DNA of 50,453 nt from Lysobacter sp. Root690. GTDB taxonomy: Bacteria > Pseudomonadota > Gammaproteobacteria > Xanthomonadales > Xanthomonadaceae. Shown here piece after piece: positions 1 through 8,525 of the stretch (the stretch's first letter is position 1; the number at the start of each line of letters is the position of its first letter). The translations under genes were made by a program, and so were the position numbers. Under the pieces are notes generated by a model that was given only the letters and a program-made list of their open reading frames with translations, searched no databases and had not been told where the DNA came from. Location of the stretch: NCBI RefSeq assembly GCF_001427785.1, contig NZ_LMHM01000013.1, positions 218,955 through 269,407 on the forward strand. The letters run 5' to 3'.

Positions 1-338
1 AAGGGGCTTCGCAGCGCTGGAAGCGAAACCTGACCTCGGACGAAAGCCACATGGCCACCCTGTAGGAGCAAGCCGCGACCACGCCATAACGCCGACATCG
101 CAACTCGACGCAGTCGTAAACTCACGGCTGGAGATCGAACAAACTTCTTCATGGGACACCTGCCCAGGCGCCAGCGCATGAGATGCCCCGGTCGCCTGAT
201 CATGGCAAGATCCACAGCGCCGCTTAAGACAAAATCGAGCACGCGGCCCGAAGCTGCGTAATCCGCCAAGCGCGCGTGTTCCGCTACCGACACCATCGCA
301 ACGACACAACGAATACCCACGTGGTCATGGAGACAACG
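1..338. other. Left-edge non-coding stretch
   Basis: No open frame here has a convincing start and ribosome binding site. The stretch holds one copy of the GTAGGAGC-type repeat (58-85) and the leader of the lipoprotein gene that starts at 339. Nothing else is recognised. Confidence 0.5.
58..85 (+). repeat. GTAGGAGC-type REP-like repeat, single copy
   Basis: The sequence matches the core CTGTAGGAGC...GCCGCGACC also seen at 48861-48893 and 50218-50250, but with a short deletion: the GGCGC before AAGCCGCGAC is missing. Such short palindromic intergenic repeats are common in Xanthomonadaceae and related bacteria. This copy is unpaired within the window, although a partner could lie outside it. 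Confidence 0.6.
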
Positions 339-890
339 ATGCGATTTAAATCATGGATGCTCAGCGGCTGCGTGGTGATGTTGAGCGCCTGCGCCAGCGC
401 GCCGCCGCACAGCGCGGCGCAGGACGATCCGCACACCGGCGCGGTCGGCGTGCGCTCGATCGACAAGCTACTGACCGCGCCCGAGCGCATGCAACTGGGC
501 GACAACGAAACCTTCCAGATGCCGTTGGCCGAACGCGACAACGCCGCGCCGGCCTATCCGCGGGAATTGCTGGCGCAGCGACTGGCGCCGCAGACGGTTT
601 GCCTCAATGTAGCGATCGGCGCGGACGGGCGGGTCAGCGGCAGCCGTCCGGTCGGGGTGGAGCAGGGTTGTCCGGCGTCGACGGCCGCGGCGCCGCAGTT
701 CGTCGAAGCCGCGCAGGCGGCGGTGCTGCAGTGGCGGTTCGATCCGGCGTTCCGCTGCGTTTATCCGGGCGCCAAGCCGCAGGAGGAAGGCTGCGTGACC
801 GGCAAGGAAGAAGCGGTCGCGGTGAGCCTGGCTTTCAGCTTCGTGTTCGAACAGAAGGAAGGCAAGGGCACGGTGCGTGTCGGTGGTTGA
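339..890 (+). CDS. Lipoprotein with TonB C-terminal-like domain
   Basis: The product has 183 residues. I chose the ATG at 339 rather than an upstream ATG at 276 because GGAG lies just before it and it gives a proper lipoprotein signal (MRFKSWMLSGCVVMLSACAS, lipobox LSAC). After a short linker, the C-terminal half has the TonB-C pattern: AYP near the start, then an ADGRV turn and the AAVLQWRFDPA helix-strand. TonB-C domains contact TonB-dependent receptors, but this protein has no N-terminal TonB membrane anchor or Pro-rich spacer. It probably sits as a lipoprotein in the envelope rather than acting as an energy transducer. Two extra Cys residues in the loop after FDPAF may form a disulfide. 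The role is inferred from the fold only. Confidence 0.7.
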   Translation: MRFKSWMLSGCVVMLSACASAPPHSAAQDDPHTGAVGVRSIDKLLTAPERMQLGDNETFQMPLAERDNAAPAYPRELLAQRLAPQTVCLNVAIGADGRVSGSRPVGVEQGCPASTAAAPQFVEAAQAAVLQWRFDPAFRCVYPGAKPQEEGCVTGKEEAVAVSLAFSFVFEQKEGKGTVRVGG

Positions 891-1047
891 ATGCACCGGC
901 ATGGCGGTCGCCGGCAACAACGATGCAGCGGCGATGGTGCGTCTGCGCGCGTGACTGCGCCGGAGCGCGCCGGCCGCCCAGGCGCTTTACCCGTGTCGGG
1001 TTTTTGCTGAAAGCACTGGATGCTGCTGGACACACGGAGGTACGAGC

Positions 1048-1800
1048 ATGGTGGCGCGCACGACAATGGTGGCGATGACGCAGGACGAGCGCGGCAGGCT
1101 CGAGCTGATAGTGCCCAGGGCGGACGAGTTGATGGCGTCGACGGACCAATCGCCCGACCAGGTGCCCGCCCACATACGCCACTGGCGAAGGGAGTGGCTG
1201 AAGAGCTGCGCCGCGGTCACCGGTTTTTTTCTGGTCGTGCTGACGATTTCGGTGCTGAGCCTACGTAGCGGGAGCGCGCTGGCCGGCTGGGTCGCGGCCT
1301 ATTGGCCGTACCTGCTCGCGGCCTGCCTGTTGCTGGGCATGGTGCATGCCTCGGTCAATGCCTGGACCTTCGCGCGACAATGGCGCGCGATCAAGCGCAG
1401 CACGCTTGGCGCCTTTCAGATCGATGCCCGGGCCGGAGTGGTGCGCGAGGAGCGCCATGCGCTGCGCGATTGCCGCGCCGTGCATGAGCCCGAACAGGGC
1501 GGGCGCATTTATCTGCTGCGCACTGAGGACTCGCGCTGCCTGGTGGTGTTCGACTCGCAAAGCTTCGATCTGGCGCAGAGCGGTGGCGATCCGGCGCAAA
1601 GCCCGCTACGGCCGGCGCGCGAGGCGATCCTGCGTTGGGCGCCGGTATCGGGAATATTGTTGAACCTGGAATTTCGCGGCCCGATATTCCCGCACGGGCC
1701 GGCCGAACGCGTGAGCGGTTCGCTGCCGGACTGGGCCTGCCATGGCCGTATCTGGGAATTGGACTGGGGCGAGGTCGAACGGCTTTTATCGAAAGGGTAA
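1048..1800 (+). CDS. Hypothetical membrane protein with two TM segments
   Basis: A 250-residue protein begins at an ATG preceded by a strong GGAGGT six bases upstream (1036-1041). It has a soluble N-terminus of about 50 residues, two hydrophobic segments (about 52-72 and 82-102), and a soluble C-terminal domain of about 145 residues containing patterns such as GRIYLLRTED and CLVVFDSQSF. The layout of two helices followed by a beta-rich cytoplasmic domain resembles the YcxB-like group, but I cannot recognise the family with confidence. It is encoded alone between the TonB-C lipoprotein and the convergent Nudix gene. Confidence 0.65.
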   Translation: MVARTTMVAMTQDERGRLELIVPRADELMASTDQSPDQVPAHIRHWRREWLKSCAAVTGFFLVVLTISVLSLRSGSALAGWVAAYWPYLLAACLLLGMVHASVNAWTFARQWRAIKRSTLGAFQIDARAGVVREERHALRDCRAVHEPEQGGRIYLLRTEDSRCLVVFDSQSFDLAQSGGDPAQSPLRPAREAILRWAPVSGILLNLEFRGPIFPHGPAERVSGSLPDWACHGRIWELDWGEVERLLSKG

Positions 1801-1875
1801 AGCGGGCTTGCCGTTGTTCCGACTCGCCGCGTCGATAGGCGAGTTCCGACTCCAGCAAGTCCCCAGCTCAGCCGC

Positions 1876-2364
1876 TCAAACCCGCGAATACTTCCACGAC
1901 ACCATCCGCCCGTCGCGGTACGGCATCACGCCGTGGAACGCGCGCGGGTCGGCGTCGAACACCAGCGGCAGGAACTCGCGGTCGCCTTCCCACATCGGCA
2001 GTTCGTGCAGGCGGTCGAGATCGACCCACTCCAGCGAACCCTCGGGATTGCTCGCGAACGGCATGCCTTCGAACGCGGTGATGGTGAACACGAACCCGAG
2101 CCAGTCCTCGCCGCGCTTGCCGAACCCCGGCCAGCTGATGGTGCCGCGCAGCTGCAGCGCGGTGCAGTCGATGCCGGCTTCCTCGAAGATCTCGCGGCGC
2201 ATGCCGGCGACCACGTCCTCGTCGGCCTCGAGCTTGCCGCCCAGGCCGTTGTACTTGCCGAGCTGATGATCGTCGGGACGGGCGTTGCGATGCACCATCA
2301 ACACTTGGCGGCCATCGGGCGAAAGCACGTAGCCCAGGGTGGCCACGATAGGCGTGTACGGCAT
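1876..2364 (-). CDS. Nudix hydrolase, 8-oxo-dGTP diphosphatase type
   Basis: The protein has 162 residues and likely hydrolyses a nucleoside triphosphate to monophosphate plus pyrophosphate. A complete Nudix box G-x5-E-x7-R-E-U-x-E-E-x-G-U is visible (GKLEADE ... REIFEEAGI, about residues 44-66). The N-terminus MPYTPIVATLGYV and the C-terminus with PYRDGRMVSWKY resemble MutT-family sanitation enzymes such as NUDT1/MutX-like proteins. The ATG at 2364 starts just before the fold; the open frame extends upstream but without family-like sequence. The gene is convergent with the membrane protein at 1048 and divergent from the M16 operon at 2612. Substrate preference is inferred. Confidence 0.8.
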   Translation of the reverse strand: MPYTPIVATLGYVLSPDGRQVLMVHRNARPDDHQLGKYNGLGGKLEADEDVVAGMRREIFEEAGIDCTALQLRGTISWPGFGKRGEDWLGFVFTITAFEGMPFASNPEGSLEWVDLDRLHELPMWEGDREFLPLVFDADPRAFHGVMPYRDGRMVSWKYSRV

Positions 2365-2611
2365 CGGCGGGTCGGTGGGGCAAGGACGCGGGGCGCACAG
2401 TGTCGGCGATTCGCGCGGCGACGGCCAGCGCCGGGCCGTGCGCGCCATCCCCCTACGTGACTTTCGACCCGCATGCGCGGCCCGCCCGGGCAGGTTAAGG
2501 TGCGCGGGCCCGGGGCGCGTCGAGGGGCTCGACGCCATTCGCGATACCCGCACCAGAAGCATCATCCGACTCATCTCGACACAACATCTCGACAAAGACA
2601 GGGAGCCACCC

Positions 2612-4012
2612 ATGCGCACGCGTCATCTGAGCGTACTGCTGGCCGGACTGACCACGATCACGACCGCCGCGTTCGCTCCTGCGTCCGCGGCCGAGAGCGA
2701 TCGCTGGCAGGTGCCGGTGGCGGTCAAGAAACTCGACAACGGACTGACCGTGGTCGTGTCCGAGGATCACAGCTCGCCGACCGTCGGCGTCAGCGTGGTC
2801 TATCACGTCGGCATGCGGCTGGAGCCCAAGAACCGCACCGGCTTCGCCCATCTGTTCGAACACCTGATGTTCCAGGGCACGCCGACCGCGCCCAAGGGTG
2901 TGTTCGACCAGGTCATCAGCGGCGGCGGCGGCCGCAACAACGGTTCGACCCGCGCCGACTTCACCAACTACATCGAGGTCGCGCCGGTGTCGGCGCTCGA
3001 CCGCATCCTGTGGCTCGAAGCCGATCGCATGAAGACGCTCGACTTCAATCCGACCACGCTGAAAAACCAGCAGGACGTGGTCAAGGAGGAAATCCGCGTC
3101 AACGTGAAGAACCAGCCCTACGGCGGCTTCATGTGGATCGACATCGGCCAGCACGCGTTCCAGAAGTGGGAGAACAACCACGACGGCTACGGCAGTTTCC
3201 AGGATCTGGAAAACGCCAGCCTGGCCGACGTGCAGTCGTTCCATCGCGACTACTACGGCCCCAACAACGCCGTGCTCGGCATCGCCGGCGACATTACGCC
3301 GGCCGAGGCTTTCAAACTGGCCGACAAGTACTTCGGCGCGATTCCCGGCCGTTCCACTCCGCCGCCGCCGGATTACAGCGAAGGCCTCAACACCCAGGAA
3401 AAACGCGTCAACCAGACCGACGCATTGGCGCAGGTGCCGGCGATCGCCGCGGCCTGGAAGATGCCCGCGCGCGGCAGCCGCGATCACGCGCCGATGGCGG
3501 TGCTCGGCAGCGTGCTGGCCGGCGACGAGGCTTCGCGTCTGTACCAGAGCCTGGTCAAGCGCAAGCAGCTCGCGCTCAGCGTCGAGGCGCTGTACGGCCT
3601 GACCGATCCGTGGACCTACAACGGCCCGACCCTGTACACCCTGTTCGCGCTGTACAAGCCCGACAGCAGCGCCGACGCGGTGCTCGCGGCGATCGACGAG
3701 GAAGTGGCGAAGATCGCCCAGGGCGGGGTGGATGCGGCCACGCTCAAGCGGGTCAAGACCAAGATGCTGGCCGATTGGTACAACGGCCTGGAAAGCTATA
3801 TCGACCGCGCCGACACCGTCGCGCGCATGCAGACCTTGTGGGGCGACGCCAACGTGGTCAACAAGATTCCCGGCTGGATCGAAGCGGTGACCTCCGCCGA
3901 TCTGCAGCGCGCGGCCAAGACCTATCTGACCCGCGCCAACCGCACCGTGATCGACCGCCGCCCGACCGCGATGGCCGCGCCCGCCGCCGCCGCGCCGTCC
4001 GGCCAGAACTGA
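2612..4012 (+). CDS. M16 family zinc metallopeptidase, catalytic subunit
   Basis: A 466-residue secreted or periplasmic pitrilysin-type peptidase. A signal peptide covers about residues 1-27 (ending SAA before ES). The inverted zinc motif H-x-x-E-H is intact (H80, E83, H84 in HLFEHLMFQG), and a downstream acidic helix VVKEEIR supplies the third ligand, as in the M16 family. The ATG at 2612 follows GGGAG. The stop is separated by 13 bases from the next M16 gene, whose product lacks the zinc motif, so the two probably form a heterodimer like other M16B alpha/beta pairs. The C-terminal tail is Ala/Pro-rich. Confidence 0.9.
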   Translation: MRTRHLSVLLAGLTTITTAAFAPASAAESDRWQVPVAVKKLDNGLTVVVSEDHSSPTVGVSVVYHVGMRLEPKNRTGFAHLFEHLMFQGTPTAPKGVFDQVISGGGGRNNGSTRADFTNYIEVAPVSALDRILWLEADRMKTLDFNPTTLKNQQDVVKEEIRVNVKNQPYGGFMWIDIGQHAFQKWENNHDGYGSFQDLENASLADVQSFHRDYYGPNNAVLGIAGDITPAEAFKLADKYFGAIPGRSTPPPPDYSEGLNTQEKRVNQTDALAQVPAIAAAWKMPARGSRDHAPMAVLGSVLAGDEASRLYQSLVKRKQLALSVEALYGLTDPWTYNGPTLYTLFALYKPDSSADAVLAAIDEEVAKIAQGGVDAATLKRVKTKMLADWYNGLESYIDRADTVARMQTLWGDANVVNKIPGWIEAVTSADLQRAAKTYLTRANRTVIDRRPTAMAAPAAAAPSGQN

Positions 4013-4025
4013 GCGAGGAGACGAC

Positions 4026-5450
4026 ATGAACATGCATAAGAATCTGCTCGCCGTGGCGACCTCGCTGGCCATCATCGCGATCAGCGGTGCCGCGCTCGCC
4101 GGCCCGGCCGCCAAACTGCCTTCGCAACTGCCGCCGTTGGCCGCCGACAAGGCGTTGCCGGTGCCGCAGATCGCGCAGAAGACGCTCGCCAATGGTCTGG
4201 AAGTTTGGGTCGTGCCGCGCAAGGGTCTGCCGCGGGTCGACTACGTGCTGGCGGTGCGCAATGCCGGCTACGCCGCCGATGCGGCCGACGCCTCGGGTTT
4301 CGCCTCGCTGTATGCGCAATTGCTGACCCAGGGCACGCCCAAGCGCGACGCCAAGGCGATCGCCGAGGCCGCGCAGGGCTACGGCGGCACGCTCGCCGCC
4401 AATGCGCTCAACGACGGCGTGATCCTCAGCGGTTACGCGCTGCCGACCCAGTCCGAGGCGATGCTGCGGCTGCTGGCCGAAGTCGCCCAGCAGGCGAACT
4501 TCCCCGACGCCGAGGTCAAGCTCGCGCAGGCGAACGCACTGCAGGAATTGAAGGTCTCGCAGGCGCAGCCGGGCTTCAAGGCCACCCGCGCCTTGCTCGC
4601 GGCGACCTACGGCGATCATCCTTACGGCCACACCCAGCCGACCGAGGCCGCGATCAATGCGGTCAGCGCCGACAAGGTTCGCGCCGAACACGCGCGCCGG
4701 TTCCGTCCCGAACGCGCGTTGTTGATCGTCACCGGCCGGATCAGCGCCGACGAGGGCTTCAAGTACGCCGAAGCCGCGTTCGGTGGCTGGAAGGGCAGCG
4801 GCGAGCCGATCGCCGACACCGCGCCGGCGCGGCGCGAGGCCAAACCGCAACGCCTGTTCGTGCAGCGCGACGGCAGCGTGCAGTCGGCGGTGCGATTTGG
4901 CCGTCCGGCGATCGCCGCCACCGATGCCGACTACATTCCGGCGCAACTCGCCGGCATCGTGCTCGGCGGCGGTTTCAGCAGCCGGCTGATGCAGAACCTG
5001 CGCGAGGACAAGGGCTACACCTACGGCGCGCGCGGCGGACTCAACGCCTTGCGCGCCGGCGGCATCGTCCAGGCCTCGGCGGATGTGCGCAACGAAGTCA
5101 CCGGCGCGGCGATCGGCGAATTCATTTACGAATTCGGCAAGCTCAACGACTACCCGGTACCGGCGCAGGAACTGGAAGACACCAAGCGCTATGTGGCCGG
5201 CGGTTATCTGATCGGCAACCAGATGCAGGCATCGGTGGCGGCGTCGCTGGCGAGCAACTGGCTGTACGGCCTGCCGCCGCAGTTCCTCGGCGAGTACGTG
5301 CCGAAGGTGCGCGCGGTCGGCGCCGAGCAGGTCCAGGCGGCGGCGAAGAAGTACTACGCGACCAAGGACCAGTCGATCATCGTGGTCGGCGACTACAAGG
5401 CCGTGCAGAGCCAGCTCAAGGAGTACGGCGAGTTCAAGCTGGAGAAGTGA
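4026..5450 (+). CDS. M16 family peptidase-like protein, non-catalytic subunit
   Basis: A 474-residue protein with a signal peptide (about 1-25, MNMHKNLLAVATSLAIIAIS). The position of the zinc motif reads ASLYAQLLTQG, so the H-x-x-E-H residues are absent. The C-terminal half keeps the substrate-contacting R/Y feature of M16 proteins (NLREDKGYTYGARGG). In characterised M16B heterodimers one subunit binds zinc and the partner supplies this arginine/tyrosine pair. The gene directly follows the catalytic subunit with its own AGGAG, and a hairpin terminator at 5506-5531 follows, which suggests a two-gene operon. Confidence 0.88.
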   Translation: MNMHKNLLAVATSLAIIAISGAALAGPAAKLPSQLPPLAADKALPVPQIAQKTLANGLEVWVVPRKGLPRVDYVLAVRNAGYAADAADASGFASLYAQLLTQGTPKRDAKAIAEAAQGYGGTLAANALNDGVILSGYALPTQSEAMLRLLAEVAQQANFPDAEVKLAQANALQELKVSQAQPGFKATRALLAATYGDHPYGHTQPTEAAINAVSADKVRAEHARRFRPERALLIVTGRISADEGFKYAEAAFGGWKGSGEPIADTAPARREAKPQRLFVQRDGSVQSAVRFGRPAIAATDADYIPAQLAGIVLGGGFSSRLMQNLREDKGYTYGARGGLNALRAGGIVQASADVRNEVTGAAIGEFIYEFGKLNDYPVPAQELEDTKRYVAGGYLIGNQMQASVAASLASNWLYGLPPQFLGEYVPKVRAVGAEQVQAAAKKYYATKDQSIIVVGDYKAVQSQLKEYGEFKLEK

Positions 5451-5505
5451 GCGCCGTTTGAACTTGCGCGCGGCCGCGCAGGCCGCCGCATTGCCTGAAA
5501 ACGAC

Positions 5506-5531
5506 AACGCCCCGGCTTCGGCCGGGGCGTT
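5506..5531 (+). terminator. Rho-independent terminator after the M16 operon
   Basis: An 11-bp perfect stem (AACGCCCCGGC / GCCGGGGCGTT) closes on a TTCG tetraloop and is followed by the T-rich TGCTTT. It lies 56 bases after the M16 stop and before the FMN reductase start. Confidence 0.8.
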
Positions 5532-5604
5532 TGCTTTGGGGCATGCGCTCACCCGGCTGCCGGGCGGCTCGCGCATAATCGGGCGATTCGCCACGGAGCA
5601 CCGC

Positions 5605-6216
5605 ATGTCCGCCAGCCCGATCGACCCGTCCCCGCGCCTGCTCGCCTTCGCCGGCAGCCTGCGCGCGGGGTCCTACAACCGCCGCCTGATCCCGGTGCTG
5701 GCCGAGGGCGCGCGCGCCGCCGGCGCGCAGGTGACCCTGGTCGAACTGCGCGATTACCCGCTGCCGATCTACGACGGCGACATCGAGGCCGAAGGCCTGC
5801 CCGAGAACGCGCTACGCCTGCAGGCCCTGCTCGGCGAACACGACGGCCTGTTGATCAGCACGCCCGAATACAACGGCTCGATGCCGGCGCTGGTCAAGAA
5901 CACCCTCGACTGGATCTCGCGGCCGATGCCCGGCGGCCGGTCCGGCACCACGCTGTTCGCCGACAAGGTCGCCGGCATCGTTTCGGCCTCGCCCGGGCCG
6001 CTCGGCGGACTGCGTTCGCTGCTGGTGCTGCGCGACGCGCTGGCCAAGCTCGGCCTGATCGTGGTGCCGCAGCAGGTCGCGGTCGGCCAGGCCGCCGAAA
6101 AGCTGCACGACTACGGCCAACTCGACGACGAACGCGCGCGCGAAGCGGTGCATCGGGTCGGCGCGGCGGTGGTGCGGCATCTCAAGGTTTACACGCCGAT
6201 CGGAGCCAGCGCATGA
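5605..6216 (+). CDS. NADPH-dependent FMN reductase family protein
   Basis: A 203-residue flavodoxin-like protein of the ChrR/NQO-like NADPH-dependent FMN reductase family. The N-terminal FMN phosphate loop is visible (AGSLRAGSYNRRL), as are the flavin-contact segment TPEYNGSMPALVKNTLDW and the SASPGPLGGLRSLL strand-loop. It likely transfers two electrons from NAD(P)H to flavin, quinones or oxyanions in the cytoplasm. The start at 5605 comes after the M16 terminator and a weak CGGAG; an open frame runs further upstream through the terminator hairpin, so the longer start is not believable. It overlaps the next gene by 4 bp (ATGA), so the two are probably translationally coupled. Confidence 0.85.
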   Translation: MSASPIDPSPRLLAFAGSLRAGSYNRRLIPVLAEGARAAGAQVTLVELRDYPLPIYDGDIEAEGLPENALRLQALLGEHDGLLISTPEYNGSMPALVKNTLDWISRPMPGGRSGTTLFADKVAGIVSASPGPLGGLRSLLVLRDALAKLGLIVVPQQVAVGQAAEKLHDYGQLDDERAREAVHRVGAAVVRHLKVYTPIGASA

Positions 6217-6722
6217 AAGGCCAGCAACGCGAATTGAACCTGCGCTTCCTCGCCCAGCCCACCGACGTCAACTACGGCGGCAAGGTGCACGGCGGCATGG
6301 TGATGAAATGGATCGATCAGGCCGGTTACGCCGCCGCGGTCGGCTGGAGCGGCAAGTACAGCGTGACCGTCGCGGTCGGCGGCATCCGCTTCGTCGCCCC
6401 GATCCGGATCAGCGATCTGGTCACCGTGCACACCAAGCTGATCCTGACCGGCAACAGCAGCATGCATTTCGCGGTCGACGTGAAAGCGCGCGACCCGGGC
6501 CTGGACGACGGCGAGCCGGACGAGCGGCTGTGCACGCACTGCGTGATCGTGTTCGTGGCGATGGACCAGGTCGAAGGCAAACCGACCGCGGTGCCTTCAT
6601 GGACGCCGGAAACCGAGGACGACAAGCGCCTGGCCGAATACGCGCTCAAGGTGATGGAACTGAGCAAGGGCATCGAGGCGACGGTGGAGCGGTATGTGCA
6701 TGAGGGCGATGCGGGGAAGTGA
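6213..6722 (+). CDS. Acyl-CoA thioesterase, hotdog fold (YciA/BACH type)
   Basis: A 169-residue protein with the hotdog thioesterase signature NYGGKVHGGMVMKWIDQAGY (about 19-38), which contains the long helix and catalytic Asp of the YciA/BACH group. The strand IRFVAPIRISDLV is also typical. It should hydrolyse acyl-CoA to free acid and CoA in the cytoplasm. The ATG overlaps the TGA of the FMN reductase. The C-terminal 30 residues are helical and charged. The chain-length preference cannot be read from the sequence. Confidence 0.85.
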   Translation: MKGQQRELNLRFLAQPTDVNYGGKVHGGMVMKWIDQAGYAAAVGWSGKYSVTVAVGGIRFVAPIRISDLVTVHTKLILTGNSSMHFAVDVKARDPGLDDGEPDERLCTHCVIVFVAMDQVEGKPTAVPSWTPETEDDKRLAEYALKVMELSKGIEATVERYVHEGDAGK

Positions 6723-6786
6723 GTCCGCGGATTGAGGTTTGCTTGGCTCAGGCGCAGGTCATTTCCGGCGCGCGTTACTCAGACGC

Positions 6787-6828
6787 AGGTAGCAGGTGGC
6801 AGGTAGCAGGTAGCAGGTAGCAGGTAGC
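6787..6828 (+). repeat. Heptamer tandem repeat, AGGTAGC x6
   Basis: Six consecutive 7-base units AGGTAGC (the second is AGGTGGC) lie 64 bases after the thioesterase stop. No gene covers them. The unit length of 7 recurs at other intergenic repeats in this window with unrelated unit sequences. Confidence 0.9.
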
Positions 6829-6864
6829 ACCACCCGCGCACCCTACGTTTACTCCCGCCCCAGC

Positions 6865-7114
6865 TTTTGCATTTCCCCCCTTTGGAAAAGGGGGGCAGGG
6901 GGGATTCGCTTTTGATCTTGTTCTTGCACTTGCTCTTGCTTCACTCCACCTCCGGCCGCCTGAAAGCGAATCCCCCGCGCACCGACCGCCACCCAGGATC
7001 GAGCCACGCCGGGCGCTCGCCCCCTTTTCCAAAGTGGGCGCTGATTTCAGCCGCGGCTTCATGCGAAAAACGGTTGGCTTCGTTATCCATCCGGAGCGAC
7101 CTGCTTTTCGGCAA
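6865..7114. repeat. Palindromic intergenic element, copy 1
   Basis: This is a roughly 250-bp element with complementary arms. The left arm carries CCCCCCTTTGGAAAAGGGGG followed by GGGGGGATTCGCTTTT; the right arm carries AAAGCGAATCCCCC and then CCCCCTTTTCCAAAGTGGGC. A second copy lies at 7321-7552. The shared right portion (6964-7092 against 7402-7530) differs at only a few positions. Frames that run through it on both strands are by-products of its composition. It could be a non-autonomous inverted-repeat element, since no transposase is present. Confidence 0.75.
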
Positions 7115-7149
7115 ACACGATCTGCTTGTTCGCAGCAGCTCATCAGCAC

Positions 7150-7320
7150 CAGTACCGGCATCAGTAACCGCACCCGCCCCGCACCCCGTCCCCGGCACCC
7201 GCACCCGCACGAGCACCCGCATGAGCACGAGCAGGCGCACGAGCAGAGGTGCTCGCGCGGGTGTACGAGCAGACGCACGAGCAAAAGCAGGCGCAGGCAT
7301 GCGTGTGCTCTCGCCTTTGC
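7150..7320. repeat. Low-complexity degenerate GCACGAGC-type tandem repeats
   Basis: The spacer between the two palindromic elements is made of degenerate 6-mer-like units such as GCACCC, GCACGA and GCAGGC, with one purine strand. It encodes Arg/Ala/Thr-rich nonsense in several frames. No gene is supported. Confidence 0.6.
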
Positions 7321-7552
7321 TTTTGCATTTCCCCCCTTTGGAAAAGGGGGGCAGGGGGGATTCGCTTTTGCTCTCGCTTAAACACATTGGCGACCGCCTC
7401 AAAGCGAATCCCCCGCGCACCGACCGCCACCCAGGATCGAACCAAGCCGGGCGCTCGCCCCCTTTTCCAAAGTGGGCGCCGATTTCAGCCGCGGTTTCGT
7501 GCGAAAAACGGCCGGCTTCGTAATCCATAAGGAGCGAGCTGCGTCTCGGCAA
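7321..7552. repeat. Palindromic intergenic element, copy 2
   Basis: Second copy of the element at 6865-7114, in the same orientation. It has the same arms (CCCCCCTTTGGAAAAGGGGG and CCCCCTTTTCCAAAGTGGGC) and the same conserved stretch CGCACCGACCGCCACCCAGG. It differs from copy 1 by scattered substitutions and a different central loop (7373-7401). Confidence 0.75.
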
Positions 7553-7622
7553 CCGCAGTCTCCTTCCAGACACGCCACCCTCGACGCGCGGCAAGCCAAA
7601 CCGCAAAACCCATCCCCACAAC

Positions 7623-7652
7623 GCAACAGGCCGCCCGAAGGCGGCCTGTTGC
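7623..7652 (-). terminator. Hairpin terminator downstream of the NlpC/P60 gene
   Basis: A perfect 13-bp stem (GCAACAGGCCGCC / GGCGGCCTGTTGC) has a 4-base loop and lies 22 bases past the stop of the minus-strand peptidase gene. The T-tract on the minus strand is weak, so termination may be partial. Confidence 0.6.
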
Positions 7653-7674
7653 GCTTGAATCTTGAACCGCGACC

Positions 7675-8418
7675 TTAGATCCCGTCGACCCGGCGCGCTT
7701 CCATGAACTTGCCGCTCCAGTAGCCGCTGTCCAGGCTGGACACGGTCACGTCCTTGCCGGTGCGCGGGGCATGCACGAAGCGGCCTTCGCCGAGGTAGAT
7801 GCCGACGTGGTCGACCCGGCCGCGACGGCCGAAGAACACCAGGTCGCCTTCGGTCATCGAATCGCGGGCGATCACTTCGCCGGTCTTGGCCATCTCGCGC
7901 GAGACGCGCGGCAGTTCGATGCCCAGGGCGTTGCGGAACACGTAGCCGACCAGGCCGCTGCAATCGAAGCCCTGGTCCGGCGAGGTGCCGCCCCAGCGGT
8001 ACGGCGTGCCCAGCAGGGCCAGCGCGCGCTGCAGCATGCCCTTGATGCGGCCTTGTTCGGCCACCGGCATGTCGGTCTTGCTCAGGGCCACGTCCTGGCC
8101 CTGGCCCAGCAGGCGGTTCAGGTCGGTCGCCAGCAGCAGGGCGCGATCGGACAGGGTCATCGCTTCCGGCAGCATGTTGCTGGCCGACGGTTGCGGCGCG
8201 TCGGCCGAATCGTTGCGCAGCGAGGTCGCGGACGGGAGGGCGCCGGCGGTCGCGGCCAGCGCGGAAGACTGCTGGGCGAAGGCGGGCAGAGCGCAAACCG
8301 CCAGCGAGGCGGTCAGCAGAAGTCGTTGAGTAGCCCGGGCCGAGAGGCCTTGGGCGGTAGCGCGCGGTGCTTGGGGGGTGGCAGCCTTGCGGTTGTGGCG
8401 ATTGGTTTGGGTCGTCAC
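7675..8418 (-). CDS. Secreted NlpC/P60 (C40) cell-wall peptidase
   Basis: A 247-residue protein with a GTG start at 8418. A signal peptide ends near residue 48 (CALPAFA before QQ). The C-terminal NlpC/P60 domain (about 125-247) has all catalytic residues: C153 in FDCSGL, H204 in VDHVGIY and H216 in FVHAPR. Such enzymes cleave the D-Glu to diamino-acid bond of peptidoglycan stem peptides. The residue 50-125 region is a low-complexity linker with a short helix. A perfect CRP-like operator lies about 100 bases upstream of the start (8510-8525). A second NlpC/P60 gene lies 150 bases upstream on the same strand, and the two domains are clearly paralogous. Confidence 0.9.
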   Translation of the reverse strand: MTTQTNRHNRKAATPQAPRATAQGLSARATQRLLLTASLAVCALPAFAQQSSALAATAGALPSATSLRNDSADAPQPSASNMLPEAMTLSDRALLLATDLNRLLGQGQDVALSKTDMPVAEQGRIKGMLQRALALLGTPYRWGGTSPDQGFDCSGLVGYVFRNALGIELPRVSREMAKTGEVIARDSMTEGDLVFFGRRGRVDHVGIYLGEGRFVHAPRTGKDVTVSSLDSGYWSGKFMEARRVDGI

Positions 8419-8509
8419 TTAGTCATCACGAAGTCGTCACCGGTAGGGGATCATGCCCGTGAAGCGCGAGAGGTTGGTTCAAATTTCGTTAGAGGCTCGT
8501 TAACAGGTA

Positions 8510-8525
8510 TGTGATTTTTCTCACA
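8510..8525 (-). promoter_or_regulatory. Perfect CRP/Clp-type operator upstream of NlpC/P60 gene
   Basis: The sequence is TGTGA-N6-TCACA (N6 is TTTTTC), with flanking A and T extending the dyad. This is the exact CRP-family consensus half-site pair. It lies in the 150-bp gap between two minus-strand peptidase genes, centred about 100 bases upstream of the downstream gene's start codon. Xanthomonadaceae carry Clp, a CRP homologue that controls secreted hydrolases. That this site is bound by Clp is inferred. Confidence 0.65.

Noticed and set aside
6723-7674. A transposase or insertion sequence in the repeat field
   Set aside because: No DDE or other transposase pattern appears in any frame; the repeats are non-autonomous or structural.
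6941-8296. A 451-residue minus-strand frame
   Set aside because: It crosses the palindromic repeats and the wrong frame of the NlpC/P60 gene, so it is a composite of non-coding sequence.
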